The notes under the pieces: model-generated
The model's input: the letters and a program-made list of their open reading frames with translations, nothing else
What the model was told of the DNA's origin: nothing
Database searches by the model: none
Program-made: the position numbers and the translations under genes
Shown: positions 1 to 8,778 of the stretch, in pieces
Layout: each line of letters begins with the position of its first letter
Numbering within the stretch: position 1 is the first letter of the stretch
DNA from: Streptococcus sp. Marseille-P6264
Lineage (GTDB): Bacteria; Bacillota; Bacilli; Lactobacillales; Streptococcaceae
Assembly (NCBI RefSeq): GCF_902460355.1
Contig: NZ_CABPTO010000007.1
Span: forward strand, 1-64,000
Length of the DNA: 64,000 nt
Reading direction: 5' to 3'

Positions 1-824
1 GAATGTGGACTGTATAAGTAAGAAGTTTGAATATAGCGATCAGATATCTCTCTCGCAACAATTCTAAAAAATATATTATTTTGCTTTTTATTTTTATTGA
101 TAAACAAAAAAATTGAAGCTAATAATTTTATAAAATGCTCATTATTTTTTACTAAGTTGGCAGTATTCATACTTTGTCCAGCTCTACCAATTAAATATTG
201 GTAAATATCTAAATTGTAATAGACGAAATTTTTGGCAAATATAAATGGATATAAGATGTACTCATTGTCCACATAATATATCCCTTCTGTAAGTCGTATA
301 TTATTCTTTCGTAAGAGCTCAAGTTTATAAATAACACTATGCATTGGCATTATAGTTGTTAACTCTAAAAATGATGTTAGCTGATTTGCAGGATATAATT
401 CATTGTATCTATGATTTATAACAGTATTATTATACACATGCTGTTCAGTGAAATTTGTAAATACTACTTCAGCCTCTTCATTAGATAAATTAATAAGCAA
501 TTTTTCAAAATCCTTAGGATTTATCCAATCATCTCCATCAAGACTTAAATAGTACTTCCCTATAGCCTCATCGATACCCCTATTAACCGCTGAACCGTGA
601 CCACCATTTTCTTTAGTAATGATTCTAGCATTCAAATAGCTTTTTGATAAAAATTCTTCAATTACTTGAACTGTATCATCTTTACTACCATCATTCACAA
701 AAATTAATTCAAATTTACAATAAAAATCTTGTGAAACTTCTGAAAAACTTTCTAAACATTTTATCACATAATCCGATATGTTATATGACGGGATGCCAAC
801 CGATAGAATAATTTCCTTATTCAT
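1..824 (-). CDS. Glycosyltransferase family 2, partial (runs off left edge)
   Basis: Translating the minus strand from the ATG at 822-824 gives an open frame of about 274 codons with no stop before base 1, so the C-terminus lies outside the window. The N-terminus begins MNKEIILSVGIPSYN. It continues with a GT-A core: a VNDGSKDDT nucleotide-binding loop near residue 45, ENGGHGSAVNRG, and the metal-binding LDGDDW near residue 100. This is a family 2 transferase acting on the cytoplasmic side of the membrane on lipid-linked repeat-unit sugars. Its start overlaps the end of the preceding GT4 gene by 8 bases, as expected inside the cps operon. The donor and acceptor sugars cannot be read from the sequence. 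Confidence 0.85.
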   Translation of the reverse strand, partial: MNKEIILSVGIPSYNISDYVIKCLESFSEVSQDFYCKFELIFVNDGSKDDTVQVIEEFLSKSYLNARIITKENGGHGSAVNRGIDEAIGKYYLSLDGDDWINPKDFEKLLINLSNEEAEVVFTNFTEQHVYNNTVINHRYNELYPANQLTSFLELTTIMPMHSVIYKLELLRKNNIRLTEGIYYVDNEYILYPFIFAKNFVYYNLDIYQYLIGRAGQSMNTANLVKNNEHFIKLLASIFLFINKNKKQNNIFFRIVAREISDRYIQTSYLYSPH

Positions 825-1896
825 ATTTATCTCCACAACTTCCTAATAATTCATTTTTTAAAATTTCTTCAAGTTTAATGGCATTAGTATGCCACGAATT
901 TCCTCTCATATCCTCACTAGCCTGCTTTGCAATGCGCAACCTTAATTCTTGATCCTCAATTAATCTAATGATATTATTAGTCAATGAATCTATATCATTT
1001 ATGTCTGAAAGCAATGCATTTTCATTATGTCGTGCATATTCAAAGACACCTGCATACGCGGTTGATGCCAATGCGCATCCACAAGCCATGCTCTCCGCCC
1101 CAGTAAGTCCGAATCCTTCATTTATACTTGCACAAACAAATATAGAAGCGGCATTATATATTTTTTTTAGCTGTAGAGGAGTTGCTGCACGTTTATAGGT
1201 AATCCAATCTTCTAAAAATTTTGGTTCTGCAGGAACTCCAAACAAAGCTAATTGCAATTCAGGGAACTGCGACTTCACTCTTTTTATAGCTTCGAAAGCT
1301 ATAGGAAAACCTTTATGCTCATCTACATGGTATAAAGCAGCTAACTGATATGGGTTACGTGAACTAATATCTTTTTCTACATAAAACTTATTTGTATCAA
1401 TAGTATTAGAAATGAGCTTCACATTTTTGTCCGTCTTTACTACAATATCTCTTAGCCATTTAGAAACAACGATATTTAGCATACCATAACTATAAGTATT
1501 TCTTACTTCTTCATCCGACATGGCCCAATTTTCAAATCCCTGTATCAAATAGGCTTTACGGCCTTTTGTATTATCCAATTTCTTAACGAAATCGACTGTA
1601 CTAATTGCAGTAGCAAATACGAAATCTGCTTTTGGAATATCTCTTCCATCAGAATAAGGTGTCACCTTCAAAATAACCTGAGGTAATAAAGTGAACCATT
1701 TAGGTCTCTTAAAAATATTACCAATTATTCTTTTTATAAAATTGGAACTAGTAATTTTTGATAATTGTTTATCTACTAAGAAGAATATATTAACTTCATG
1801 TCCTAGTGCCACTAATTGATTAGCATACTCAAAAACAACTTTATAACCACCGATAGGCTTTCGACTAATTGACGGTAAACAGAACGTTATCTTCAT
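817..1896 (-). CDS. Glycosyltransferase family 4 (GT-B fold)
   Basis: This 359-residue protein has the two-domain GT-B layout. The N-terminus (MKITFCLPSISRKPIGGYK) carries the glycine-rich acceptor-side loop. The C-terminal domain has EGFGLTGAESMACG near residue 260, the E-x7-E donor-phosphate motif of GT4 retaining enzymes. It probably adds a sugar to the undecaprenyl-linked polysaccharide unit at the inner membrane face. It overlaps wzy by about 32 bases upstream and the partial GT2 gene by 8 bases downstream, so translation is probably coupled. Sugar specificity is unknown. Base composition is AT-rich like the rest of the serotype-specific segment. Confidence 0.85.
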   Translation of the reverse strand: MKITFCLPSISRKPIGGYKVVFEYANQLVALGHEVNIFFLVDKQLSKITSSNFIKRIIGNIFKRPKWFTLLPQVILKVTPYSDGRDIPKADFVFATAISTVDFVKKLDNTKGRKAYLIQGFENWAMSDEEVRNTYSYGMLNIVVSKWLRDIVVKTDKNVKLISNTIDTNKFYVEKDISSRNPYQLAALYHVDEHKGFPIAFEAIKRVKSQFPELQLALFGVPAEPKFLEDWITYKRAATPLQLKKIYNAASIFVCASINEGFGLTGAESMACGCALASTAYAGVFEYARHNENALLSDINDIDSLTNNIIRLIEDQELRLRIAKQASEDMRGNSWHTNAIKLEEILKNELLGSCGDKYE

Positions 1897-3046
1897 GTTT
1901 CTTACTCTCTCTATCCATATTTATCTTATCAAGGAGGTTGCTTCCTAGCAAAAGGAAAAGAAATGGATTATGCCATAATAAAAATAGTTGAGGATCTATA
2001 ATTGCCCTCAATGCCCAAAAAATTAGTACAATAACAAGAGATACGAATTCTTTATATTGAACCAACCTCCAAATTAAGTAACTGTAGCTAATTAATATAA
2101 TAGCAAATAACACAACACCGTAACTTATCAGCATATTTATATATGACGAATCAATATAAAAGTATGAAGAGCTTGATGATTCCCATTTTATATTTGTTCC
2201 AAAAAGAGTTACAGGATACGTTTGCAATCCTAATTGCCCAAAACGTAACCTTTGACTTAATATTACATTTAATGAATTCAAAAAGGGATTGTTTGGAGAG
2301 TATTTTATTGTCAATATCAATGCTAATAACGCTGAAAGTATATATATACCTATATATACTCCTCGTAAAATCGTTTTAGAAAAGTCTATACCTTTAATTC
2401 TATCCCATAAAAAAACTAACAAAATTCCCCAAACCAAAATATAACCTGTTCTAGTTTGTGTATATTGATATATAATAAAGTTAAACCCTCCAACGATAAT
2501 TAATTCAGTAATTGTCCATTTCATTCTTTTTTTCAAATACGCATACTCTAATACTATACTTGTGAAAAAATTAGGAAGAAATGTCGAATAAGTAAATCCC
2601 AAAGAATATCTAGTTCTAATAAATGTAGTCGCAACCGATGTTTCTACTAAGTTAGGAAGTATATTAAATATAGCTCCTAATACTGTCATAAAAACTATTA
2701 CAAGTTGGCAAATCATTGTATTCCTTACAAGATTATCAAATTCTATAGTTCTAGAAGACAGTATTAAAAATATGCTGTAAGCAACAAATGAAGCATTGCC
2801 ATTCCCAATAGTTATTATAATTCCGATTATTCCCATTAAAATTGATAATAATAAATAAGATATCTTATTTGACTCTAGTATCAATTTTATAAATAGGAAT
2901 ATCAAACCTACATACTGCCAAATATTAATAAAAGCATATGGAGACAAAAAATCTTTATAAAAAGTTGCAGTCAATATCCAAGCTAATATCCACGGGTAAT
3001 AAGCAAACGCAAACAACAATTCACTTGATTTTACTTTAAACGTCAT
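1865..3046 (-). CDS. wzy: Wzy-type oligosaccharide repeat-unit polymerase
   Basis: A hydrophobic protein of about 393 residues with ten or more predicted membrane spans and a large external loop in the C-terminal half (around FGTNIKWESSSSSYFYIDSSY), the usual Wzy shape. Wzy joins repeat units at the outer face of the membrane. The family has very low sequence identity, so the call rests on topology and on being the only such protein here. I chose the ATG at 3046 because GGAG lies 8 bases upstream; an in-frame ATG at 3079 has no comparable site. It overlaps the licD-family gene by 11 bases. A flippase (Wzx) would also be polytopic, but the length and loop fit Wzy better. Confidence 0.75.
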   Translation of the reverse strand: MTFKVKSSELLFAFAYYPWILAWILTATFYKDFLSPYAFINIWQYVGLIFLFIKLILESNKISYLLLSILMGIIGIIITIGNGNASFVAYSIFLILSSRTIEFDNLVRNTMICQLVIVFMTVLGAIFNILPNLVETSVATTFIRTRYSLGFTYSTFLPNFFTSIVLEYAYLKKRMKWTITELIIVGGFNFIIYQYTQTRTGYILVWGILLVFLWDRIKGIDFSKTILRGVYIGIYILSALLALILTIKYSPNNPFLNSLNVILSQRLRFGQLGLQTYPVTLFGTNIKWESSSSSYFYIDSSYINMLISYGVVLFAIILISYSYLIWRLVQYKEFVSLVIVLIFWALRAIIDPQLFLLWHNPFLFLLLGSNLLDKINMDRESKKHEDNVLFTVN

Positions 3047-3875
3047 TTTTATTTTCTCCATAAATACCAAAATTAACATTTAAGCGTTTGTGATGATTCC
3101 TTGAACTTTCTGGGGGAAGTTGCATATAATCTCCATATAAATGTTTCAAATATATATCTATGTTCTGAAAGCTCGTAAACAATCTATCTTCAAACATATA
3201 AACATCAGATTCTTGGAGCCATTTTTTGGGAAATGTCTCCTTTGTTAAACCGTAGCTACCATCACTTACTACAACATAATCGGCATCTTCATTTTTGGCA
3301 AGAGTAATAAAATAGTTTTTTGCTTTTTTTAAAAAATAAATACTGAAAAAACTTGAAAATATTCTTCCAACTCTGTATCTAACTCCCTGTTTTCTATCGT
3401 CTTCTCCATAGCCACACTTTATCCATAGAAGGTTTCTAAAAAACCAAAAACCTTTTAGCTGAAAAAAACGTTTTATTGGATTAAGTGAGACATTATCAAT
3501 AGGAAAAATATCTATATAGATACCAGTATGAACATCTGCTTTTTGAGAGAATTCTTCCAAAACACTAGTCCCATTTAATCTTATTTTTATAAAATTGAAA
3601 GGATAAAACTTATCATTTTCATCTGACTGTAAAAAAAATCTACTTTTATCAAGTTCAATATTACAAATATTTTTAAATTCTTCAAAATCTGAGCGAAGCA
3701 TACCAAAATCCATATCATCATCCCATGGAATAAATCCTCTATGTCTAATAGCTCCTAGGGCTGTGCCTGCTAACATAAAAATTGGCAAATTGTATTTTTT
3801 ACAAATCCTAACTAACTCATCAGCAAGAAGGAGTTCTAACTGATGTAATTTTTGTAATTCATTATTCATTCTCAT
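3036..3875 (-). CDS. LicD family phosphotransferase
   Basis: A 279-residue protein with the LicD signature: a nucleotidyltransferase-like block near residues 30-60 (MLAGTALGAIRHRGFIPWDD, then MDFGM), followed by VHTGIYIDIFPID near residue 125. LicD proteins move phospho-choline, phospho-glycerol or phospho-ribitol from a CDP carrier onto a sugar. The locus also encodes a glycerol-3-phosphate cytidylyltransferase (6984-7376), so CDP-glycerol is the more likely donor, with this protein placing glycerol phosphate on the polysaccharide. That is inference from neighbourhood. The start overlaps the stop of the upstream GT2 gene by 4 bases. Confidence 0.82.
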   Translation of the reverse strand: MRMNNELQKLHQLELLLADELVRICKKYNLPIFMLAGTALGAIRHRGFIPWDDDMDFGMLRSDFEEFKNICNIELDKSRFFLQSDENDKFYPFNFIKIRLNGTSVLEEFSQKADVHTGIYIDIFPIDNVSLNPIKRFFQLKGFWFFRNLLWIKCGYGEDDRKQGVRYRVGRIFSSFFSIYFLKKAKNYFITLAKNEDADYVVVSDGSYGLTKETFPKKWLQESDVYMFEDRLFTSFQNIDIYLKHLYGDYMQLPPESSRNHHKRLNVNFGIYGENKNDV

Positions 3876-4798
3876 TTCCCTTTTATAAAGATTATCAAAT
3901 CTGCAAAATATGATTTAATAGACCAATATAAGCTTCTATACTTAAACAAATAAAACCAATATATTAATTTTCTATCTGTATATAATCTCTTCCTATACAT
4001 TATCCATTTTTGATATTCCTTGAATATTTTGTACTCATTCTCATTTTTATCCTTGTTATAATTACTATTAAATCTTTCTAGCCTTTGTAACATATTATAA
4101 TAGTAGTCTATCTGTTCTTTACGCTTTAAATATCCTCTTACTTTTTCACCTGTTGCATTATTGCTGTGTCTTCGGAAATCAATTGTCGAATATGCATATA
4201 AACGGAGACCTCCAAGCATAGCTGCTAGTCTCCAAAGTAAAGCATCATGTGGATCTCTATCATCATGAAATTCTTTGAAGTAAGTAATTAAACTTTTATT
4301 AATAGCATAAACACAACCAGGTCTTCGGATATAAAAGAAAAATCTTTTAAAATCTGGTACGTATACTCTACCACTATCATCTAAATCAGTATGATCTAAG
4401 TTAATTGTATTTCCCTTCCCATCATAGAACGGAGAATAATTTGAAGATAGTAATAATATACTTGGATCATTTTGCATGATTTTAGACATTTTTTCAAGTT
4501 TATCTAAGTGCCATATATCATCTTGATCACAAGGGAAAATAATATCTCCTTTTGCTTTTATTAGTAAATCATAAAAATTTTTTTTCCAACCTTTATTTCT
4601 ATTGTTAATAGTCACTGACCAATTACTTAATTTATGATTCTCGATATAATTTTTTATAATCTTGACAGTATCATCCGTAGAACAATCATCACAAATGAGA
4701 ACCTCGTCGGCTGAAATAGTTTGGTCTTTTAAAGAATCTAATTGCTCAACGATATGTTTCTCCCCATTATATGTAGATAACACAATAGATATTGTCAT
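3872..4798 (-). CDS. Glycosyltransferase family 2 (rhamnosyltransferase-like)
   Basis: A 308-residue GT-A enzyme. It starts MTISIVLSTYNGEKHIVEQLDSL, then LICDDCSTDDT near residue 35 and PCDQDDIWH near residue 90, where the DQD replaces the DxD metal site. YNG...QLDSL...DQDDIW is the pattern of cps rhamnosyltransferases and related family 2 enzymes, so rhamnose is a reasonable but unproven donor. The C-terminal 100 residues are basic and aromatic, consistent with membrane association. It lies between a GT4 gene 9 bases upstream and licD, overlapped by 4 bases, in the same transcript. Confidence 0.85.
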   Translation of the reverse strand: MTISIVLSTYNGEKHIVEQLDSLKDQTISADEVLICDDCSTDDTVKIIKNYIENHKLSNWSVTINNRNKGWKKNFYDLLIKAKGDIIFPCDQDDIWHLDKLEKMSKIMQNDPSILLLSSNYSPFYDGKGNTINLDHTDLDDSGRVYVPDFKRFFFYIRRPGCVYAINKSLITYFKEFHDDRDPHDALLWRLAAMLGGLRLYAYSTIDFRRHSNNATGEKVRGYLKRKEQIDYYYNMLQRLERFNSNYNKDKNENEYKIFKEYQKWIMYRKRLYTDRKLIYWFYLFKYRSLYWSIKSYFADLIIFIKGK

Positions 4799-4807
4799 TT
4801 TGTTCTC

Positions 4808-5905
4808 CTATTTAATCCCTTTTAATAATCTATTATAAAGAGTAACCAATTCAACTGATTCCAGTTCAATATCATAACCAGCTTCTCTCGCAAGTCTTTG
4901 ATTCTCAATTGATTGTCTCAATCTATCTTCTGAACAGAAATCTCTTATCGCTTTTTCCCAATAAAGAGGGGTCTCGATTGGTAAAGAAGCCACTTGTTTA
5001 GTGAAGATACACTCCTTTGTTATAGTATCAGATAAGATACATTGTATTCCATTTATTTGCCATTCTACTGATACCAGAGGAAGACCTTCGTACAGACTTG
5101 GGAGAAGCATTATATCCATAGCAGACACAAATGATTTCATATCATTTAGATGACCTAAAAAGAATACCCTATCTTCTAGAGATCTTTCAGAAACCATATT
5201 CTTAATTTTTGATAAAGTTGACCCCTCACCCACTAAAAATAATTTAACATCTAATCCTTGTATTACTAAATTTTCCATTAATAACACCAGAAATTCATGA
5301 TTTTTTTGAACATTAAAGCGACCAACATGACCTAAAGCAAGAGTTGTATCTTTAAGAGATAGTTTTTTTCGAAATTGTTGCCGTTTGGACTCACTAAATT
5401 GATAACGCTTTATATTTCTTGCATTATGAATAATAGTATATTCTCTATTAGTAAAAAGCCATTCCCCAGCTCCTTCCCCACATGCCCATGCCTGCGTATA
5501 TAACTTATGAAATACTGGCCGTAATGCTTTATCTAGTTTTATATGGTCACAAGTAGTATTATGACTATGGGCAATCCTTACTGGGACCCCTACAATTTTT
5601 GCAACAGATAGCTCGATTGACATTAAAGAACTACTACCATGAACGTGAATTATATCATATTTATTAGCTCTTATTAATTTGTATAATTGACGCATATAGT
5701 GAATAATCGCAGTTTTTTTCCGCTCTAGAACTACTACCTGGACACCCAAATTCTCAAATTTTGCTTTATCTTCTAACAGTGGAATATTAGTAGCTAAAAC
5801 TGTCACTTCCCATTTATCTAGATCCATACATTCTAAATAAGAATAAATAAACGTCCCTATTCCATCTGAAAATAAGCCACCCGTTGGAATATGCAAAATT
5901 TTCAT
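4808..5905 (-). CDS. Glycosyltransferase family 4
   Basis: A 365-residue GT-B enzyme. The N-terminal part has MKILHIPTGGLFSDGIGTF and DIIHVHGSSS near residue 85. The C-terminal part has GHVGRFNVQKNHEFL near residue 195 and SLYEGLPLVSVEWQ near residue 290, the GT4 E-x7-E region. It resembles EpsF/CpsF-like exopolysaccharide transferases. The ATG follows GGAG by 7 bases. A 140-base non-coding gap (5906-6045) separates it from the upstream Alg13-like gene, the largest gap inside the cps operon. I see no clear terminator or promoter there. Donor sugar unknown. Confidence 0.87.
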   Translation of the reverse strand: MKILHIPTGGLFSDGIGTFIYSYLECMDLDKWEVTVLATNIPLLEDKAKFENLGVQVVVLERKKTAIIHYMRQLYKLIRANKYDIIHVHGSSSLMSIELSVAKIVGVPVRIAHSHNTTCDHIKLDKALRPVFHKLYTQAWACGEGAGEWLFTNREYTIIHNARNIKRYQFSESKRQQFRKKLSLKDTTLALGHVGRFNVQKNHEFLVLLMENLVIQGLDVKLFLVGEGSTLSKIKNMVSERSLEDRVFFLGHLNDMKSFVSAMDIMLLPSLYEGLPLVSVEWQINGIQCILSDTITKECIFTKQVASLPIETPLYWEKAIRDFCSEDRLRQSIENQRLAREAGYDIELESVELVTLYNRLLKGIK

Positions 5906-6045
5906 TCATCTTCTCCATTATTTCTTATCAAATACGAATAGTAATCATTAGAATATAAAATTCACTATTTAATAACGATATAGTTTAAAAAGCTCTGACT
6001 ATGTGACAATTATTAGTAACACAAAAAACGGCAATCACACATATC

Positions 6046-6525
6046 TTATATAAACATATTTTCAATTATACCTGACAGTTCATTAGTAAACTGACTATTA
6101 TGAGAACTAACTTGCTGGATTTTTGAATATTTAATATTCTCATTAAGTTTATCAATTTCATCGATTACAACTAGATCGTATCCTTCGCCTAGTAACTTTA
6201 AGCAAAATTCCATTTGGTGATCATTTACATGCTCGCCAAATTTTTCTTGTCGAGGTACTACAATCGGTCTCTTCCCCTTGGAAATCACTCCCATAAATGT
6301 TGCAGGTCCGCCATGTGTAATGATAATATTTGCTTCATCCATATGGCGATTCATCTCGTCATAAGAAATCAGATTCTTCCATTGGCAGTACACTGGTTCA
6401 TAATCTGAAAAACCTGTCTGAATAAAAACATCATCCTGAATAAGTCCCTCACCTTTTAATCTATCAACCTCTTTAATAAGTCGATTAAACTGTTGCTCAT
6501 GAGTACCTACTGTCACAAAAATCAT
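6046..6525 (-). CDS. Alg13/PssE/Cps14G-like catalytic glycosyltransferase subunit
   Basis: A 159-residue protein beginning MIFVTVGTHEQQFNRLIKE, with IIITHGGPATFMGVI near residue 70 and PIVVPRQEKFGEHVNDHQ near residue 90. These are the GT28 C-terminal donor-binding motifs shared by Alg13, PssE and pneumococcal Cps14G. Such proteins work as the catalytic half of a two-part transferase with an Alg14-like partner, which is encoded immediately upstream with a one-base TAATG overlap. In pneumococcal type 14 the pair makes a beta-1,4-galactosyl bond to lipid-linked glucose. WchA here would supply lipid-linked glucose, so a lactosyl-lipid second step is plausible. Confidence 0.88.
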   Translation of the reverse strand: MIFVTVGTHEQQFNRLIKEVDRLKGEGLIQDDVFIQTGFSDYEPVYCQWKNLISYDEMNRHMDEANIIITHGGPATFMGVISKGKRPIVVPRQEKFGEHVNDHQMEFCLKLLGEGYDLVVIDEIDKLNENIKYSKIQQVSSHNSQFTNELSGIIENMFI

Positions 6526-6974
6526 TAGAAAATCCCTCCAAGATTAATTGCTTTCGGATATACTTTTTTCATTTCCTCCCACTGAACTATGAACTTATCT
6601 GTTACTGGATATACTAACTTCCCTGTTAAGGTTGGCGCATCAATACGGTCAAAAACTTCAATATAGACTGTCTTAGCACCAAATAGTTTTCCTAAGTAAA
6701 AGAAAGGAACTGCCACAGCAGCCCCTGATGAGATGATAACATCAGGGTGTTCCTTTCTCAAAATATTGAAAGCAAGAATCGTATTTTTAATAAGATTTTT
6801 TAAATTACGATTAGTAGGATAATGGCAAGGATAAAATGTCTCATTTTCCAAGATACTTCTTGCATCTTCTTTATCAAAAGTTACCCAAAATCTTTCTTTC
6901 TTTTCCCAAAACGGCTTCAACAAATATAAATGTGTTAGATGTCCTCCGCTTGAGCCAACTAAACATATTTTCAT
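6525..6974 (-). CDS. Alg14/PssD/Cps14F-like membrane-anchoring glycosyltransferase subunit
   Basis: A 149-residue protein starting MKICLVGSSGGHLTHLYLL, the glycine-rich motif of Alg14-type subunits. It continues with ISSGAAVAVPFFYLGKLFG near residue 80, an amphipathic or membrane-contacting stretch, and TVYIEVFDRIDAPTLTG. It recruits and activates the Alg13-like subunit encoded next, with which it shares one base of coding overlap. Known pairs transfer galactose or glucuronic acid to undecaprenyl-linked glucose. It lies 9 bases downstream of the cytidylyltransferase gene. Confidence 0.88.
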   Translation of the reverse strand: MKICLVGSSGGHLTHLYLLKPFWEKKERFWVTFDKEDARSILENETFYPCHYPTNRNLKNLIKNTILAFNILRKEHPDVIISSGAAVAVPFFYLGKLFGAKTVYIEVFDRIDAPTLTGKLVYPVTDKFIVQWEEMKKVYPKAINLGGIF

Positions 6975-6983
6975 ATTCTCACC

Positions 6984-7376
6984 TTACTTCTTTAATTCTG
7001 ACTTAATTTTAGTTGTACTAATCTCCGGCGTGCGTGGAAGATAGACAACCTCAACACCTTCATTCTCTAAAAAATCAAAGTGCCCTTCCCAATCATCACC
7101 CATTACAAATAAATCTATATCGTACTTATGAACATCCTCTTTTTTTTGATTCCAACTTGATTCTGGTATCACTAAATCAACATAGCGTATTGCTTCTACC
7201 AGAGCTTTTCTCTGTTCATAAGTAAAGTAACAAACTTTATTTTTCTCTTCTAAATTAAATTCATCAGTTGAGATTGCAACAATAAGGTAATCTCCCTTAC
7301 TCTTAGCTCTTTTTAGCAAATTAATATGACCATAATGCAGTAAGTCAAAAGTACCGTAAGTAATCACTCTTTTCAT
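6984..7376 (-). CDS. Glycerol-3-phosphate cytidylyltransferase
   Basis: A 130-residue enzyme of the TagD/Gct family that makes CDP-glycerol from CTP and sn-glycerol-3-phosphate in the cytoplasm. Visible motifs are YGTFDLLHYGHINLL (the HxGH nucleotide-binding motif, residues 14-17) and PRTPEISTTKIKSEL near the C-terminus (the ISTT motif). Length matches the family. It sits 5 bases downstream of wchA in the cps operon, so the CDP-glycerol is probably used for phosphoglycerol decoration of the polysaccharide, with the LicD-family protein at 3036-3875 as candidate transferase. A role in teichoic acid synthesis is possible, but no teichoic polymerase is seen here. Confidence 0.9.
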   Translation of the reverse strand: MKRVITYGTFDLLHYGHINLLKRAKSKGDYLIVAISTDEFNLEEKNKVCYFTYEQRKALVEAIRYVDLVIPESSWNQKKEDVHKYDIDLFVMGDDWEGHFDFLENEGVEVVYLPRTPEISTTKIKSELKK

Positions 7377-7381
7377 AATCC

Positions 7382-8758
7382 CTATTTTGCTCCATCTTTC
7401 ATTAGTACGACTTTAACAGTCTTTAGTAAAATTTTAATATCTGACCAGATGGTCCAATCATCAATATAAGACACATCTAGTTTTACAACATCATCAAAAT
7501 TCGTGATTTCACTACGGCCGCTGACTTGCCAGAGGCCTGTGATACCTGGTTTGAAACTCAAACGTTTTTTCTGTTCAGGCGTGTATTTTTCATACTCATC
7601 CACAGTTGGCGGACGCGTACCGACCAGACTCATATCGCCTTTGAGGACATTCCAAAACTGAGGCAACTCATCGAGACTTGTCTTGCGAATAAAGTGTCCA
7701 ATCGGTGTGATACGAGGGTCATTATCGACCTTAAACATACCGTCTGACATCGTATTTTGCGCCATCAGCTCTTTTTTACGCTCTTCAGCATCCACAGCCA
7801 TGGAGCGGAATTTATAAAATTTAAAGATACGACCATTCTTTCCAACTCGATCTTGAGAGAAAATAGCTGGACCACCGTCTTTTTTGATCTGGGGCACTAG
7901 GAAAATAGCAGCTATCCCACAGAGCAATAAGCCAAATAGGGCACCAACAATGTCTAGAAGTCGTTTCAAAAGAACATGGTAGTAACTATAAAAGCGAGTC
8001 GAAAACGTCACGATATTGAAACCAGCCACATTACGAATGCGCTTCTCGCCATTGGTTGGAAAATCTAGGGCATTGATATTAACATTGACATCGATTCCCA
8101 TATGCTCAAACTGAGAAATCAAATCTTCCAAGCGATAGAGATCGCTAGGTAGATTGATAAACACTTCATCCACTACCGACCGAGTCGCATACTCAATCAT
8201 ATCTTTTTCCGGCACCACATCAAAAGCAGAACTTGTAAAGGAAGGATCATCCACTACTGTAACTGCCACTATCTGACCAGCAAAGTCTTGTGCTTTTTCT
8301 ATTTGAGCAAAAAACTTTTCTATCCTAGAACTTGTAGTAATGACAAAAACTTTCGTACTGTTTTTTGACCGAGCATGAATAGACGAATAGTAGTTTTTAA
8401 ACAAAATATTGGCTGCGTAAACTAGTAGGCCATTTAGTAAGATAAAATAGATGAGCCCCCGGCGCGAGATAGAAAAATGTTCCTCCATGATAAAGGAAGC
8501 AAAAGTGACAAAAAGAGCATAGAAGGCACTGTATTTTAAAGTTTGGATAAACTCTACAAAGTAACCTCTACGGAAAAAGTGATGAAAATAATTACTAATA
8601 TAAAAAGCAAGGATATGAAGCAAAGAGAGGATAAAGACACTTGTCCTTGTCAAGTCAGAATTAGAAATAAGGCTCACTAAAACCGCTGCTAGCATAGACA
8701 CCAGCAGTTCCAATACAGCTACTCCTAACTCTTGGATTTCCCTTTGCTTTCTAAACAT
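7382..8758 (-). CDS. wchA: Undecaprenyl-phosphate glucose-1-phosphate transferase (WchA/CpsE)
   Basis: A 458-residue polyprenyl phosphate hexose-1-phosphate transferase that starts repeat-unit assembly by putting glucose-1-phosphate on undecaprenyl phosphate. The N-terminal half has about four membrane spans and a CoA-binding-like domain (residues ~135-240). The C-terminal bacterial sugar transferase domain has KFYKFRSM, RKTSLDELPQFWNVLKGDMSLVG (split here by motif), RPPTVDEYEKY and GITGLWQVSGRS. This matches the glucose-specific WchA type of streptococcal capsules. It follows cpsD by 20 bases. This gene marks the change from conserved regulatory genes to the AT-richer serotype-specific part. 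Confidence 0.93.
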   Translation of the reverse strand: MFRKQREIQELGVAVLELLVSMLAAVLVSLISNSDLTRTSVFILSLLHILAFYISNYFHHFFRRGYFVEFIQTLKYSAFYALFVTFASFIMEEHFSISRRGLIYFILLNGLLVYAANILFKNYYSSIHARSKNSTKVFVITTSSRIEKFFAQIEKAQDFAGQIVAVTVVDDPSFTSSAFDVVPEKDMIEYATRSVVDEVFINLPSDLYRLEDLISQFEHMGIDVNVNINALDFPTNGEKRIRNVAGFNIVTFSTRFYSYYHVLLKRLLDIVGALFGLLLCGIAAIFLVPQIKKDGGPAIFSQDRVGKNGRIFKFYKFRSMAVDAEERKKELMAQNTMSDGMFKVDNDPRITPIGHFIRKTSLDELPQFWNVLKGDMSLVGTRPPTVDEYEKYTPEQKKRLSFKPGITGLWQVSGRSEITNFDDVVKLDVSYIDDWTIWSDIKILLKTVKVVLMKDGAK

Positions 8759-8778
8759 ATATTTTTCTCGCTTTTCTA

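Noticed and set aside
5933-5940. TACGAATA on the plus strand inside the cps locus, followed by GTAA like the real competence boxes
   Set aside because: It points away from any plus-strand gene and into the antisense of the Alg13-like gene. About two chance octamers are expected in 64 kb on both strands.
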